Origin: Rhodospirillales bacterium
GTDB taxonomy: Bacteria > Pseudomonadota > Alphaproteobacteria > Rhodospirillales > Shumkoniaceae
Reading direction: 5' to 3'
Length of the DNA: 54,903 nucleotides
Assembly: GCA_014859895.1 (NCBI GenBank)
Contig: JACZKS010000060.1
Span: forward strand, 1 to 54,903
Below, one piece after another: positions 26,586-34,884 of the stretch. Made by a program: the position numbers and the translations under genes. Below the pieces are notes generated by a model. It was not told the origin of the DNA, searched no databases, and worked only from the letters and a program-made list of their open reading frames with translations. Numbering within the stretch: the stretch's first letter is position 1; every line of letters begins with the position of its first letter.

Positions 26586-29500
26586 ATGCCGGGACTGTCG
26601 GTTCGACCTCTCGCTGTTGTTTTTTCGCTCATTGCGCTGACCGGACTAACCCCTGCCGCCCAGGCCGATGACCGCGATCCCATCCGCGACCTGCTGGGCG
26701 GCACCGAGGAATTGGCGGGCCTCAAGGACGTGGTGGCCAAGCTCAACCCGATTGCCGGCGGCTTCCACTATGGCGTCGACATTTTCGGGGCCAAAGCGGA
26801 CCTCTATGCCTACTTTCCTGACGGCCCGGTGGCGGCTCCGGTCGTGGCCCTGCTGCTTCCCTCGATCGCCCTCAGCACCATCATCCCGCCCCTCAAGGGA
26901 ACGCCGATGGACGTCACGCTGGATTACCCCATCGTGATCGCCGGGACCGGAGGATACCTGCACATCGACAAGATGCCGGACCAGGTGGCGGATCGGGCGA
27001 AGAAGATTGGCTTCACCTCGGCGTTTCACGTCGACCCGAAACTCAACGTCATCGGCCGTGTCGCCGATCACGGCGATGGCATTCACCAAGTGCTGCGGCT
27101 CATAAACCTGAACGCGCCGCTCGTTGCCGGCTATTCGGTCCAGTCCGGCAAGAAGGTCGACGATCCGGCCAAGCAGGGTTCCGGATCAACGCCGTCCGGC
27201 AAGAAAGACGACGACAAGATCACGCTGAAGGACCGGGTGATCAGCCTGTCGCTGCCGGCCGATGCCACCTGGAACGAGCCCCTGTTCCTCAAGCACACGA
27301 CGATCGAGCGGGCGTCGATCCAATTCAGGAAGCCGAAGAAGGCGGAGCTCGACCCGTCGAGCCAGCTCAGGATCAACGGCCGCGCCCTGATCGGCGCCCA
27401 CGCCGCCAAGGAGTACGACCTGTTCCTCGAGAAGTCCTTCGACCCGAAGGCCGATCCCGCCAGTCTCGGGATGCTGATGGCGGTCAATCCCACGGGCGAG
27501 GTCGTGCTGACCGACTTCTTCGCGGTCACGCAGGCCCTCTGGGCGACGCTGGGCTTCCCGCAGGAAATGGCGGAAGGGGTGCTGAAGGCGGGACACGCTC
27601 TTCCGCTCGACCAAGTCAAGCTGCGCAATCCCTACAGCGCCAAGGAAGCGTTCCCCGAGGATGGTGGGCTTCCCGATTTCGATAAGGTGATGTTCGCTGG
27701 CGCCAATCCGGCGGCCAAGATCCCGGGGCGCAGTCCCCTGTTCAACAAGGGGCCGCTGCTGACCGTCAACGCCGACGCCAAGGTGTTCGGGTTCGAGGCG
27801 GCGGGTTTGAGCGGCGCCTTTTCGCTGGCCCACGGCATCAAGCTTGACGCCAAGGCCAAGCTTCCGAAACTCGGGCCAATCACCCTGGCGGCCGCGTCGT
27901 TCGACACGACGATCAACTTGAAGGCGGCCTTCATGAAACTGCACGTCGACGCGGTCACGCTGGGCAAATTCGACGTCGACGCCGGCAAGGACGGGCTGTC
28001 CTTCGAGATTTCCCCCCAATGTCCGGGCAAGCCGGTCGGTCTGAGCGCCTCCATCTCCGGCTTCGACCTGACCAAGGACTTCTCGGTCAAGCCGCAGATG
28101 AAGGACTGCCTGACACCGATCGTGAAGGACTTGATCGAAGACGGCGAGAAGGCCGCCAAGGTGGCCGGCGAGATCGCCGGCGACGCCGCCGACGAAGCGG
28201 CCGGCATCGCCAAGGCGGCGGCCGGCGAGGTGGCGGATCTGGCCAAAAAGCGGGCCGAGGCCTGGGGCACGGCGATCGGCAACAAAGTGGGCGCGGGCAA
28301 GGCCCTCGACGACGCCAAGAAGGCGGTGGATGGCTTGAAATCGGCGGTCAGCGGCCTCGAAGACCAGATCTCGTCGCTGACCCACTCGATCGACCACCTG
28401 CTGCGCAAGGCCTGGGCGTTCGTCAAGGGCGAGGTGAAGGGCAAGAAGAAGGAGCGCCAACACAAGATCGCCGACCGCGACCAGAAGCGGGCCGAACTGG
28501 CGGCCGCCAAGCAGCGCGAGCAGCAGGCGGAAAAGGCGGCGGCCGACGTGCCGGTCCCCTATCATGACGACAGCATCAGGACCGCCCAGGCGGCGGAACT
28601 TGGCAAGCGGGCCGTCGTGGCCCAGCAGACGCGGTTTGCCGACCAGGCGCGGGGCCTTCCCGACGACCTGAAGAAGCCGGAGGTCCGCCAACAGCTCTTC
28701 AAGCTCGACGACGTAGCGGCGCAGAGCGAAGCGGCCTTCGTCGCCGAGCAGAAAGCCCTGCGGGCAGGTGCCGCGCCGAAGAAAACGCCAGGAGTGGACC
28801 CCTTCCACCGGCAGGATCCCCGGCAGCGGGCGGAACCCAAGATCGACGATCCCACGCCGGGCCATCTGGATCTGGGCGATGTCGGGAGTGCTCTCACGCT
28901 GAACGATCTCATCAAGTCGTTCGGGAGCCTCGAAGCGGCCACCCAGGCGCCCATCCCCGATGGCGAGGCGATCGCTGTCGGCGCCGTGGGTAAGCGGCTC
29001 GACGCCGTCAAAGAGAAGATCCTGCGCGAGGAGGTGCCGCAACTGCCGACGATGGCCTTCGGCCAAAAGGTTCTCGTGCAGACCGTGGTGAACGGGGCGA
29101 CACTTTGCCTGACGCAGAGAAATCCCTATGACGCGGACATCAATAGCGGCCTATTGCTCAGGGCGTGTGACGGCAGCGCTGCCCAGGAACTTGTCTTCCG
29201 TGATACCGGCATCATCGAAGTTCCGGACACCGCCATTCCGGCAGGCTGGAACCGGGACTGGGGAAAGCCGTGTCTCGGGACGTCCGGGCCGACGCTGCGC
29301 TTGGCGGGAGAAAAGACCTGCCAGAAGGGGGAACCCACCCAGTGGATGGAACCGGCGACCCGGTTCTTCTACGATCCCCTGGACGGCATGATTCGCCTCG
29401 GACAGGTAGGCTGTCTGGACGCTTCCGGAGTGGAGTCGGGAAAGGTCGGAGTATTGTGCCCGGGAAGCATGACCGACGAACAGATCCAGACCGCGAAGCG

Positions 29501-29684
29501 GAGACACGATCGAGTGCCGCCGGATTCCCTGCCCGCGTGGAAACTCGTCAATTCCGAGCAATTCAAGAAGCAGCGCCAGCAAGGCCACGCCACCACATTG
29601 GCGGCCGGCCCGCTTCGGGGCGTGGTTGCCGGAAAGCAGACCGAGACTGTGGAGACCAACTTGGCACCGCTTTCGGTGGATTGA
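26586..29684 (+). CDS. large secreted protein B2 (paralog of B1)
   Basis: A 1032-residue exported protein, signal peptide ending near AQA-DD (residue 27-28). It shares B1's order of regions: unknown N-terminal part, helical stretch (about 520-660, with KVAGEIAGDAADEAAGIAK) and a beta-trefoil-like C-terminus. The C-terminal region is better preserved than in B1, with three C-L elements (TLCLTQ, KPCLGT, VGCLDA), Q-x-x-F/W positions and DPLDGMIR, as expected of a three-fold ricin-type repeat. Two insertions distinguish it from B1: a Gly/Ser/Asp/Lys-rich linker near residue 195-215 and a segment near 735-770. The function is unknown. Confidence 0.85.
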   Translation: MPGLSVRPLAVVFSLIALTGLTPAAQADDRDPIRDLLGGTEELAGLKDVVAKLNPIAGGFHYGVDIFGAKADLYAYFPDGPVAAPVVALLLPSIALSTIIPPLKGTPMDVTLDYPIVIAGTGGYLHIDKMPDQVADRAKKIGFTSAFHVDPKLNVIGRVADHGDGIHQVLRLINLNAPLVAGYSVQSGKKVDDPAKQGSGSTPSGKKDDDKITLKDRVISLSLPADATWNEPLFLKHTTIERASIQFRKPKKAELDPSSQLRINGRALIGAHAAKEYDLFLEKSFDPKADPASLGMLMAVNPTGEVVLTDFFAVTQALWATLGFPQEMAEGVLKAGHALPLDQVKLRNPYSAKEAFPEDGGLPDFDKVMFAGANPAAKIPGRSPLFNKGPLLTVNADAKVFGFEAAGLSGAFSLAHGIKLDAKAKLPKLGPITLAAASFDTTINLKAAFMKLHVDAVTLGKFDVDAGKDGLSFEISPQCPGKPVGLSASISGFDLTKDFSVKPQMKDCLTPIVKDLIEDGEKAAKVAGEIAGDAADEAAGIAKAAAGEVADLAKKRAEAWGTAIGNKVGAGKALDDAKKAVDGLKSAVSGLEDQISSLTHSIDHLLRKAWAFVKGEVKGKKKERQHKIADRDQKRAELAAAKQREQQAEKAAADVPVPYHDDSIRTAQAAELGKRAVVAQQTRFADQARGLPDDLKKPEVRQQLFKLDDVAAQSEAAFVAEQKALRAGAAPKKTPGVDPFHRQDPRQRAEPKIDDPTPGHLDLGDVGSALTLNDLIKSFGSLEAATQAPIPDGEAIAVGAVGKRLDAVKEKILREEVPQLPTMAFGQKVLVQTVVNGATLCLTQRNPYDADINSGLLLRACDGSAAQELVFRDTGIIEVPDTAIPAGWNRDWGKPCLGTSGPTLRLAGEKTCQKGEPTQWMEPATRFFYDPLDGMIRLGQVGCLDASGVESGKVGVLCPGSMTDEQIQTAKRRHDRVPPDSLPAWKLVNSEQFKKQRQQGHATTLAAGPLRGVVAGKQTETVETNLAPLSVD

Positions 29685-29714
29685 CGCGGCGGTGCGGCTG
29701 ATGAGGTGAGTGTG

Positions 29715-30005
29715 ATGCGGAGGTGTATCCCGATGCTGGCGGTGCTGCTGGCGGCCGGCTGTATGGCCGGTGGCCCGGTCAACCCCGTCGCCGTTTCCGA
29801 GCACCGTTGCGACAACGGTGCCGTTCTCAGGGTCGTCTGGGGGCCGGAGAAGGCCGACATCACCTATGGGGAGCAGCGTTGGACCCTGCCGATCGCGGTG
29901 TCGGGATCGGGCGCCCGCTACACCGACGGCGTTCGGGAGGTGTGGGAACACCAAGGCGTGGTGAGGGTCACGGACGGCGCCTCGGCTCCGGCTTCCTGCC
30001 GGTAG
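29715..30005 (+). CDS. MliC/PliC-like lysozyme-inhibitor lipoprotein C2 (paralog of C1)
   Basis: A 96-residue lipoprotein with lipobox L-A-A-G-C. ATG at 29715 is chosen because GAGG (29703-29706) lies 8 nt upstream; GTG at 29706 overlaps it. It keeps the MliC core RCDNGAVLRVVW, WTLPIAVSGSGARYTDG, VREVWEHQG and the terminal ASCR, so it is a clear paralog of C1. It is convergent with the hydrolase, with 11 nt between the stops. Confidence 0.8.
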   Translation: MRRCIPMLAVLLAAGCMAGGPVNPVAVSEHRCDNGAVLRVVWGPEKADITYGEQRWTLPIAVSGSGARYTDGVREVWEHQGVVRVTDGASAPASCR

Positions 30006-30016
30006 GCGGGAACGGA

Positions 30017-31009
30017 TTACGACGTCGATCGCCGGATGAAGTCGAAGAGGATGTCGCGCGACCGCGTCCGCGCCTCGGGATCGCCGGCTATGCTGGCTCC
30101 CCGCACGGCGCAGGCTTTCAGGAACTCGAGTCGGTTGTCATAGGTCGAAACGTCGTGGGCGCCATCTTTGCTGCGCGTGACGCCATCCTGACCCACCACC
30201 AGCGTGCACTTCGGGGAAGTGTCGCGTATGGTGATCCAGCCAGAATCGGAGCGAGCCGGGCCTTGCCCGTCGAAGCCGTGACGCGCACTGGGGAAGACTA
30301 CGGTCTCCACCGGCTGCGCGCGCGATTTCAGCTCGTCGGCCAGGGCGAGGCAGGGCGGTGACGGCGTCCAGTCGTCCAACTCTCCCAGCAGCATCAGAAG
30401 CGGGTTTGCCAGCCGGTCCCCGGGAAACTCGAAGCCGCAGTACGGATAGAATGCCGCCGCGAAGGCCAAACGGGGGCCATCGCCGTTCATGGTGCGGGCG
30501 ATCCGTTCGACGGCGGACAGAACGGCCACGATGCCGCCCTTCGACCAGCCGACGACGCCGATCCGGTCGGGGGCGATCTTCGGGTGGGTGGCCAGCAGGT
30601 GGAGTGCCGCGTAAACGTCGGCCACCATCATCTGTTCGGTCACCCGCACCTGTTCGTGCGCCGTGCTCAACACCCGGCGCGGCGTGAAATGGTCGAGGAC
30701 CATCACCGAGTAACCCCGCCGCGCCAGGTCGTCGGCGTAGTCGAAATGGTGGCGCGACGTGCCGCCCGAACCGTGGGAAAGGATGACGGCGCCTCCGTTC
30801 CAATCGCCCTCGGGCTCGATCAAGTCGCCGTGGATGATGATGGCCTTGGCGGAGCTGTCCGCCACCGCCGCAAAATCGTAAGGGTCCTTTGAGACGAACC
30901 AGATCCGCCCACTCGGCTGCTCGGCCAGCGATGACGTGATGGCGCCGGATTCATAGGTCGCGCAACCGGCGCCGAAGATTGTCATCAACACAAAGGCCAG
31001 TACGCGCAT
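30017..31009 (-). CDS. dienelactone-hydrolase-like alpha/beta hydrolase lipoprotein
   Basis: Numbered from a possible upstream ATG at 31018, the protein has lipobox F-G-A-G-C19. The nucleophile is S159 in GWSKGG, the acid D215/D216 in GELDDW, and H247 in SARHGF, a complete alpha/beta hydrolase triad. SHGSGG (81-86) forms the oxyanion region. ATG at 31009 (330 residues) is chosen since GGGAG lies 9 nt upstream and gives a better signal peptide; 31018 would abut it. It is the intact parent of the remnant at 25563-25767. The substrate is unknown; exported members often act on esters or peptides. Confidence 0.85.
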   Translation of the reverse strand: MRVLAFVLMTIFGAGCATYESGAITSSLAEQPSGRIWFVSKDPYDFAAVADSSAKAIIIHGDLIEPEGDWNGGAVILSHGSGGTSRHHFDYADDLARRGYSVMVLDHFTPRRVLSTAHEQVRVTEQMMVADVYAALHLLATHPKIAPDRIGVVGWSKGGIVAVLSAVERIARTMNGDGPRLAFAAAFYPYCGFEFPGDRLANPLLMLLGELDDWTPSPPCLALADELKSRAQPVETVVFPSARHGFDGQGPARSDSGWITIRDTSPKCTLVVGQDGVTRSKDGAHDVSTYDNRLEFLKACAVRGASIAGDPEARTRSRDILFDFIRRSTS

Positions 31010-31063
31010 GCTCGCCATCTCCCGGAGGCCAACACCGGCGCGCCGTCGGCGGTTCCCGCGCGC

Positions 31064-32164
31064 CTACACGTTGAAGCGGAACAACATGATGTCGCCGTCG
31101 CGCACCTTATACTCGCGGCCTTCCTGGCGCATCCTGCCGGCTTCCTTGCAAGCCTGCTCGCCGCCCAGTGCCACGAAGTCGTCGTAGCCGATAGTTTCCG
31201 CGCAGATGAAACCGCGCTGGAAATCGGTGTGGATGACGCCCGCCGCCTCCGGCGCCGTGGCGCCGCCATGCGCCGTCCAGGCCCGGCTTTCCTTGGGCCC
31301 GGTGGTGAAGAAGGTGAGGATGTCGAGAAGGCCATAGCCGGCGCCAATCACCTGGGCGAGCCCGGTTTCCTTGAGGCCCAGGGTTTCCAGGAAGTCGCGC
31401 TTCTCGGCGGCGTCGGTGAGCTGGGCGATCTCGGCTTCGATCTTGGCCGAGATGACCACGGTGCCGGCGCCCTCTGCCTTCGCCATGGCGGCCACCCGCT
31501 CGGTCAGCGCGTTGCCGGTGGCCGCTTCGGCCTCGTCGACATTGCAGGCATAGAGGACCGGCTTGGCGGTGAGCAATTGCAGCAACTGCAGCTCGCGCTT
31601 CTGATCGGGTGGCAGGGTCACGCTGCGGGCCGTGCGGCCAGCCCTCAACGCTTCCAGCACTGGCTCGATGACGGCCATTCGGGCCTTCGCCTCGCGGTCT
31701 CCGCCCTTGGCCCGCTTGGCGGTGGAATCGGCACGCCGCTCCAGGCTGTCGAGGTCGGCCAGCAGCAATTCGGTCGATACCACCTCGGCATCGCGTACCG
31801 GATCGATGGAGGCTTCCGTGTGAGTGATGTTGTCGTCCTCGAAGCAGCGCAGGACGTGAATGACGGCGTCGACCTCTCGGATGTTGGCCAGGAATTGGTT
31901 GCCCAATCCCTCGCCCTTGCTGGCGCCGCGCACCAGGCCGGCGATGTCGACGAATTCGAGGAAGGTCGGCGTCTTCTTGGCCGACTTCGTGATCGCATGG
32001 ATGCTGTCCAGCCTGGCGTCGGGCACCGCGACGCGGCCGGTGTTGGGCTCGATGGTGCAGAACGGATAGTTGGCGGCCTCGGCCTGGGCCGTCTCGGTCA
32101 GGGCGTTGAAAAGGGTCGACTTGCCGACGTTCGGCAGGCCGACGATGCCGCAGTTAAATCCCAT
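31064..32164 (-). CDS. ychF: redox-regulated ribosome-associated ATPase YchF
   Basis: A 366-residue Obg-related P-loop protein. G1 is GLPNVGKSTLFNALT. The G4 motif reads NVDE in place of NKxD, which is the known reason YchF prefers ATP. A C-terminal TGS domain ends in the characteristic YKVRDGDIMLFRFNV. It overlaps the pth stop by 11 nt (pth lies upstream on this strand), as is usual in the pth-ychF cluster. Confidence 0.97.
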   Translation of the reverse strand: MGFNCGIVGLPNVGKSTLFNALTETAQAEAANYPFCTIEPNTGRVAVPDARLDSIHAITKSAKKTPTFLEFVDIAGLVRGASKGEGLGNQFLANIREVDAVIHVLRCFEDDNITHTEASIDPVRDAEVVSTELLLADLDSLERRADSTAKRAKGGDREAKARMAVIEPVLEALRAGRTARSVTLPPDQKRELQLLQLLTAKPVLYACNVDEAEAATGNALTERVAAMAKAEGAGTVVISAKIEAEIAQLTDAAEKRDFLETLGLKETGLAQVIGAGYGLLDILTFFTTGPKESRAWTAHGGATAPEAAGVIHTDFQRGFICAETIGYDDFVALGGEQACKEAGRMRQEGREYKVRDGDIMLFRFNV

Positions 32165-32807
32165 CGCCAGGGCTCCGTTTCCGCTCGTTGCCGTTGCCGT
32201 CCGCCGGTCCGCCCGGCTCCTCGCGCGGCTTGTGCACCGGCGGATTGAGGATGAGCGAGACGCGGGTCATGAAGCCGGCGTCGTCGTCCACCACCAGGAA
32301 GGGGAAGGCTTCGGCGATCGCCTCGACCATCCGCTCCACCTCGCCGGCCTCGGCCTTCGAGAAGTCCTTCAGCACGTGGCCGGCCACGCGGTCCTTGTCG
32401 CCGGGATGGCCGACGCCGATGCGCACCCGCCGATAGGTCGGCCCGATCCGGGCGTGGATGGAACGCAGGCCATTGTGGCCGGCGTGGCCGCCGTCCCGCT
32501 TGACGCGGAGTTTTCCGTGCGCCAAGTCGATCTCGTCGTGGAAGACCAGCACGTTCTCGGGCGGTACCTTAAAGAAGCGCTGGGCGCCCAGTACCGAGTC
32601 GCCCGAGCGATTCATAAAGGTCATCGGCTTTAAGATACAGATTTTGCGGCCGGCCACCTCGCCTTCGGCGAGATGGCCCTGGAACTTGCCGCGAAACGAA
32701 GAGAATCGGTAGCGGTGGACGATGCCGTCCACCGCCATGAATCCCACGTTGTGCCGGTTCCTGGCGTAGTCGGAACCCGGGTTGCCGAGGCCGACCACCA
32801 ACAGCAT
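32154..32807 (-). CDS. pth: peptidyl-tRNA hydrolase
   Basis: A 217-residue enzyme releasing peptides from tRNAs that drop off the ribosome. N9 and the catalytic H19 (LGNPGSDYARNRHNVGF), KPMTFMNRSG, the conserved Asp in FHDEIDL and GHNGLRSI are all present. The Pro/Gly/basic C-terminal tail (after about residue 190) is a common alphaproteobacterial extension. It lies 27 nt after rplY and overlaps ychF. Confidence 0.97.
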   Translation of the reverse strand: MLLVVGLGNPGSDYARNRHNVGFMAVDGIVHRYRFSSFRGKFQGHLAEGEVAGRKICILKPMTFMNRSGDSVLGAQRFFKVPPENVLVFHDEIDLAHGKLRVKRDGGHAGHNGLRSIHARIGPTYRRVRIGVGHPGDKDRVAGHVLKDFSKAEAGEVERMVEAIAEAFPFLVVDDDAGFMTRVSLILNPPVHKPREEPGGPADGNGNERKRSPGDGI

Positions 32808-32834
32808 GCCGATTGCTCCTTCGTAAGGAAGGGC

Positions 32835-33479
32835 TTAGTCCTCCGAGGGCGCCGACTCGGCGGTCGGCGCGGCGAGTTCCTCTTCCGCACCTTCGGCCTT
32901 CTCGATGACTTCCACCGACGGTGCCGCAATGGTGGCGATGGTGAAGTCGCGATCCGCGATCACCGGCTCGACCCCTTCGGGCAGTTTGACGTGGCTGATG
33001 TGGATCGAATCGCCGATCTCCAAGCCGGTCAGGTCGACGACGATGCTCTCCGGGATGCTTTCGGGCGAGCATACCAGCTCGACGTCGCGACGCACCACGT
33101 TGAGCACGCCGCCCCGCTTGAGGCCCGGGGACGCCGTCTCGTTCTGGAAGTCCACCGCGACCTCGACGTGAACCCTTGTTTCGGCCGAAAAGCGCAGGAA
33201 ATCGAGGTGAATCGGGCGGTCGGTCAGCGGATGGTATTGGACGTCGCGCGGCAGGACCACGAACTTTTCCTTGCCAAGATCGATCTCGAAGACCCGGCCG
33301 AAGAAACCCGGACGGTGGAGTTCGATGTTCAGCTGGACGGGGTCGAGTGAAACCATCTTGGGTTCCAGCTTGTTGCCGTAGAGGACGGCGGGAATGCGAC
33401 CTGCGCGACGAGTTGCGCGGGCTGCCCCCTTGCCGGCCCGCTCGCGGAGCTCTGCCGCGAGAACCGTATGCTTTGCCAT
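32835..33479 (-). CDS. rplY: 50S ribosomal protein L25/general stress protein Ctc
   Basis: A 214-residue, two-domain L25/TL5 form that binds 5S rRNA. The N-terminal L25 domain has the RIPAVLYG and LHRPGFFGRVFEIDL segments. The C-terminal beta-domain ends with an acidic Ala/Glu tail. The start is ATG 33479 (MAKHTVL), with AAGGAG upstream; the frame from 33569 is discarded. Confidence 0.95.
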   Translation of the reverse strand: MAKHTVLAAELRERAGKGAARATRRAGRIPAVLYGNKLEPKMVSLDPVQLNIELHRPGFFGRVFEIDLGKEKFVVLPRDVQYHPLTDRPIHLDFLRFSAETRVHVEVAVDFQNETASPGLKRGGVLNVVRRDVELVCSPESIPESIVVDLTGLEIGDSIHISHVKLPEGVEPVIADRDFTIATIAAPSVEVIEKAEGAEEELAAPTAESAPSED

Positions 33480-33526
33480 GGGTACTCTCCTTGTTGGCAA
33501 GACGCCGGCCTCCAGGGGTGCCGACG

Positions 33527-33561
33527 CCGAAAACGGCCCGCAATACCGCTTGGCGGGCCTC
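33527..33561 (-). terminator. rho-independent terminator of prs
   Basis: On the minus strand, 20 nt after the prs stop, GGCCCGC / GCGGGCC (7 bp, 11-nt loop) is followed directly by GTTTTC. It separates prs from rplY. Confidence 0.7.
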
Positions 33562-33578
33562 GTGGTCAATGCTTTTGT

Positions 33579-34511
33579 TCAGTTGAACAGGATCGAGATC
33601 GACGATTCCTCGCTGATGCGGCGGATCGATTCGGCCATTAGTGGCGCAATGGTGATCTGCTCGATGCTGGGCGATTCCCGCACCGCTTCGGTGGCCAGGA
33701 TGCTGTCGGTGATGACCATCCTCTTGAGCGGCGATGCGGCGATGCGGGCCACCGCGCCGCCCGACAGCACGCCGTGGGTGACATAGGCCCAGACCGCCTC
33801 GGCGCCATGCTCGATGAGCGCCACCGCCGCGTTGCAGAGCGTGCCGCCCGAATCGACGATGTCGTCGACCAGGATGCACTGGCGGCCCTTGACGTCGCCG
33901 ATGATGTTCATCACCTCGGACACGCCGGCCCGTTCGCGGCGCTTGTCGACGATGGCGAGGTCGGCATCCAGCTTCTTGGCCATGCCGCGGGTGCGCACCA
34001 CGCCGCCGACGTCCGGCGACACCAGCACCAGCTTCTCGCTGTCGAAGCGTTCCTTGATGTCCTGGTTGAAAACCAGCGAGCCATATAGGTTGTCCACCGG
34101 AATGTCGAAGAAGCCCTGAATCTGCCCGGCGTGCAGGTCCATGGTCAGCACCCGGTCGGCCCCGGCGGTGGTGATCAGGTTGGCCACCAGCTTGGCCGAG
34201 ATGGGGGTGCGCGGTCCCGACTTGCGGTCCTGACGGGCATAGCCGAAATAGGGGATCACCGCGGTGACGCGCCTTGCCGAGCCGCGCCGGAGCGCGTCCA
34301 GCGTAACCAGCAGCTCCATCAGGTTGTCGTTGGCCGGGAAGGACGACGACTGGATGACAAAGACATCCTCGCCGCGCACGTTCTCCTGGATCTCGACGAA
34401 CACTTCCTGATCCGAAAACCGGCGGATGACCGCCTTGGCCAGCGGAAGATGCAGATAGGCGGCAATCGCTTCGGCCAGCGGACGATTGCTGTTACACGAG
34501 ATGATTTTCAT
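33579..34511 (-). CDS. prs: ribose-phosphate pyrophosphokinase
   Basis: A 310-residue enzyme making PRPP from ribose-5-phosphate and ATP. It has the ATP-loop region ([11 protein letters not shown]), the PRPP synthase signature around [14 protein letters not shown] and the PRPP-binding loop [12 protein letters not shown]. Full length. It is separated from downstream rplY by a terminator and has a long structured leader upstream. Confidence 0.97.
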   Translation of the reverse strand: MKIISCNSNRPLAEAIAAYLHLPLAKAVIRRFSDQEVFVEIQENVRGEDVFVIQSSSFPANDNLMELLVTLDALRRGSARRVTAVIPYFGYARQDRKSGPRTPISAKLVANLITTAGADRVLTMDLHAGQIQGFFDIPVDNLYGSLVFNQDIKERFDSEKLVLVSPDVGGVVRTRGMAKKLDADLAIVDKRRERAGVSEVMNIIGDVKGRQCILVDDIVDSGGTLCNAAVALIEHGAEAVWAYVTHGVLSGGAVARIAASPLKRMVITDSILATEAVRESPSIEQITIAPLMAESIRRISEESSISILFN

Positions 34512-34541
34512 GGACGCGGTATTCCCTCGCCGCGGTGTTCA

Positions 34542-34595
34542 GGCGCCGCAGAAAGCCCGGGCTCTTTTTTGCGGAGCAAGGCCCGGGCCGGCGCC
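34542..34595 (-). other. palindromic structured segment in the prs leader
   Basis: Two copies of the palindrome GCCCGGGC (34555-34562 and 34581-34588) lie inside two copies of GGCGCC, so the whole can fold into one long hairpin. A run of six T (plus strand; A on the prs strand) is in its loop. It sits 30-85 nt upstream of the prs ATG and could affect prs expression. Confidence 0.4.
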
Positions 34596-34787
34596 GCGGA
34601 ATGTATCAGCGTGCCGGAGGTCTGTAAACGCCCTTGCGGCCCCGTCCGGACGCCACGCCGCCGTTGAAGTTCACGGAAGGGAAGCAACAAATTCGGTCAA
34701 ATAACCGCATAAAAAAATCAAAATAACAACATAAAAGCAAGCACTGCAACATAACTTGGTTATTGCGGAGACGTCCCGGGCATCTTC

Positions 34788-34816
34788 TTGTATTGAGGCG
34801 GATCGTGAAATAATGT
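34788..34816 (+). promoter_or_regulatory. candidate promoter of the ABC importer operon
   Basis: TTGTAT (34788-34793), 17 bp, TAATGT (34811-34816), about 70 bp upstream of the binding-protein ATG and just upstream of the leader hairpin. Confidence 0.35.
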
Positions 34817-34835
34817 CGCCTCGAGAATTCCTTAT

Positions 34836-34869
34836 AAAGATCGTGGATTCCCGCAATCGGGGATCTTTT
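34836..34869 (+). promoter_or_regulatory. terminator-like leader hairpin before the importer operon
   Basis: AAAGATC / GATCTTT encloses CCCG-CAAT-CGGG, and an alternative GATTCCCG / CGGGGATC stem shares the GATC. TTTT ends the structure, and GGAGG follows within 3 nt. The arrangement could act as an attenuator, or as a true terminator for an upstream transcript. Confidence 0.5.
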
Positions 34870-34884
34870 ATGGAGGCGCGATAG

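Larger units (their letters stand above)
34512..34884. other. 373-bp divergent intergenic region prs / ABC importer
   Basis: It holds the prs leader palindrome at its left, then an AT-rich stretch (about 34660-34770), a candidate plus-strand promoter and a terminator-like hairpin next to the importer's ribosome site. I see no gene in it. Confidence 0.6.

Noticed and set aside
27186-29066. 626-codon ORF antisense to B2
   Set aside because: Shadow of the coding strand; B2's signal peptide, helix and C-terminal motifs fix the strand.
18318-31009. Prophage or transposon origin of the envelope island
   Set aside because: No integrase, transposase, terminal repeats, tRNA target or phage structural genes were seen.
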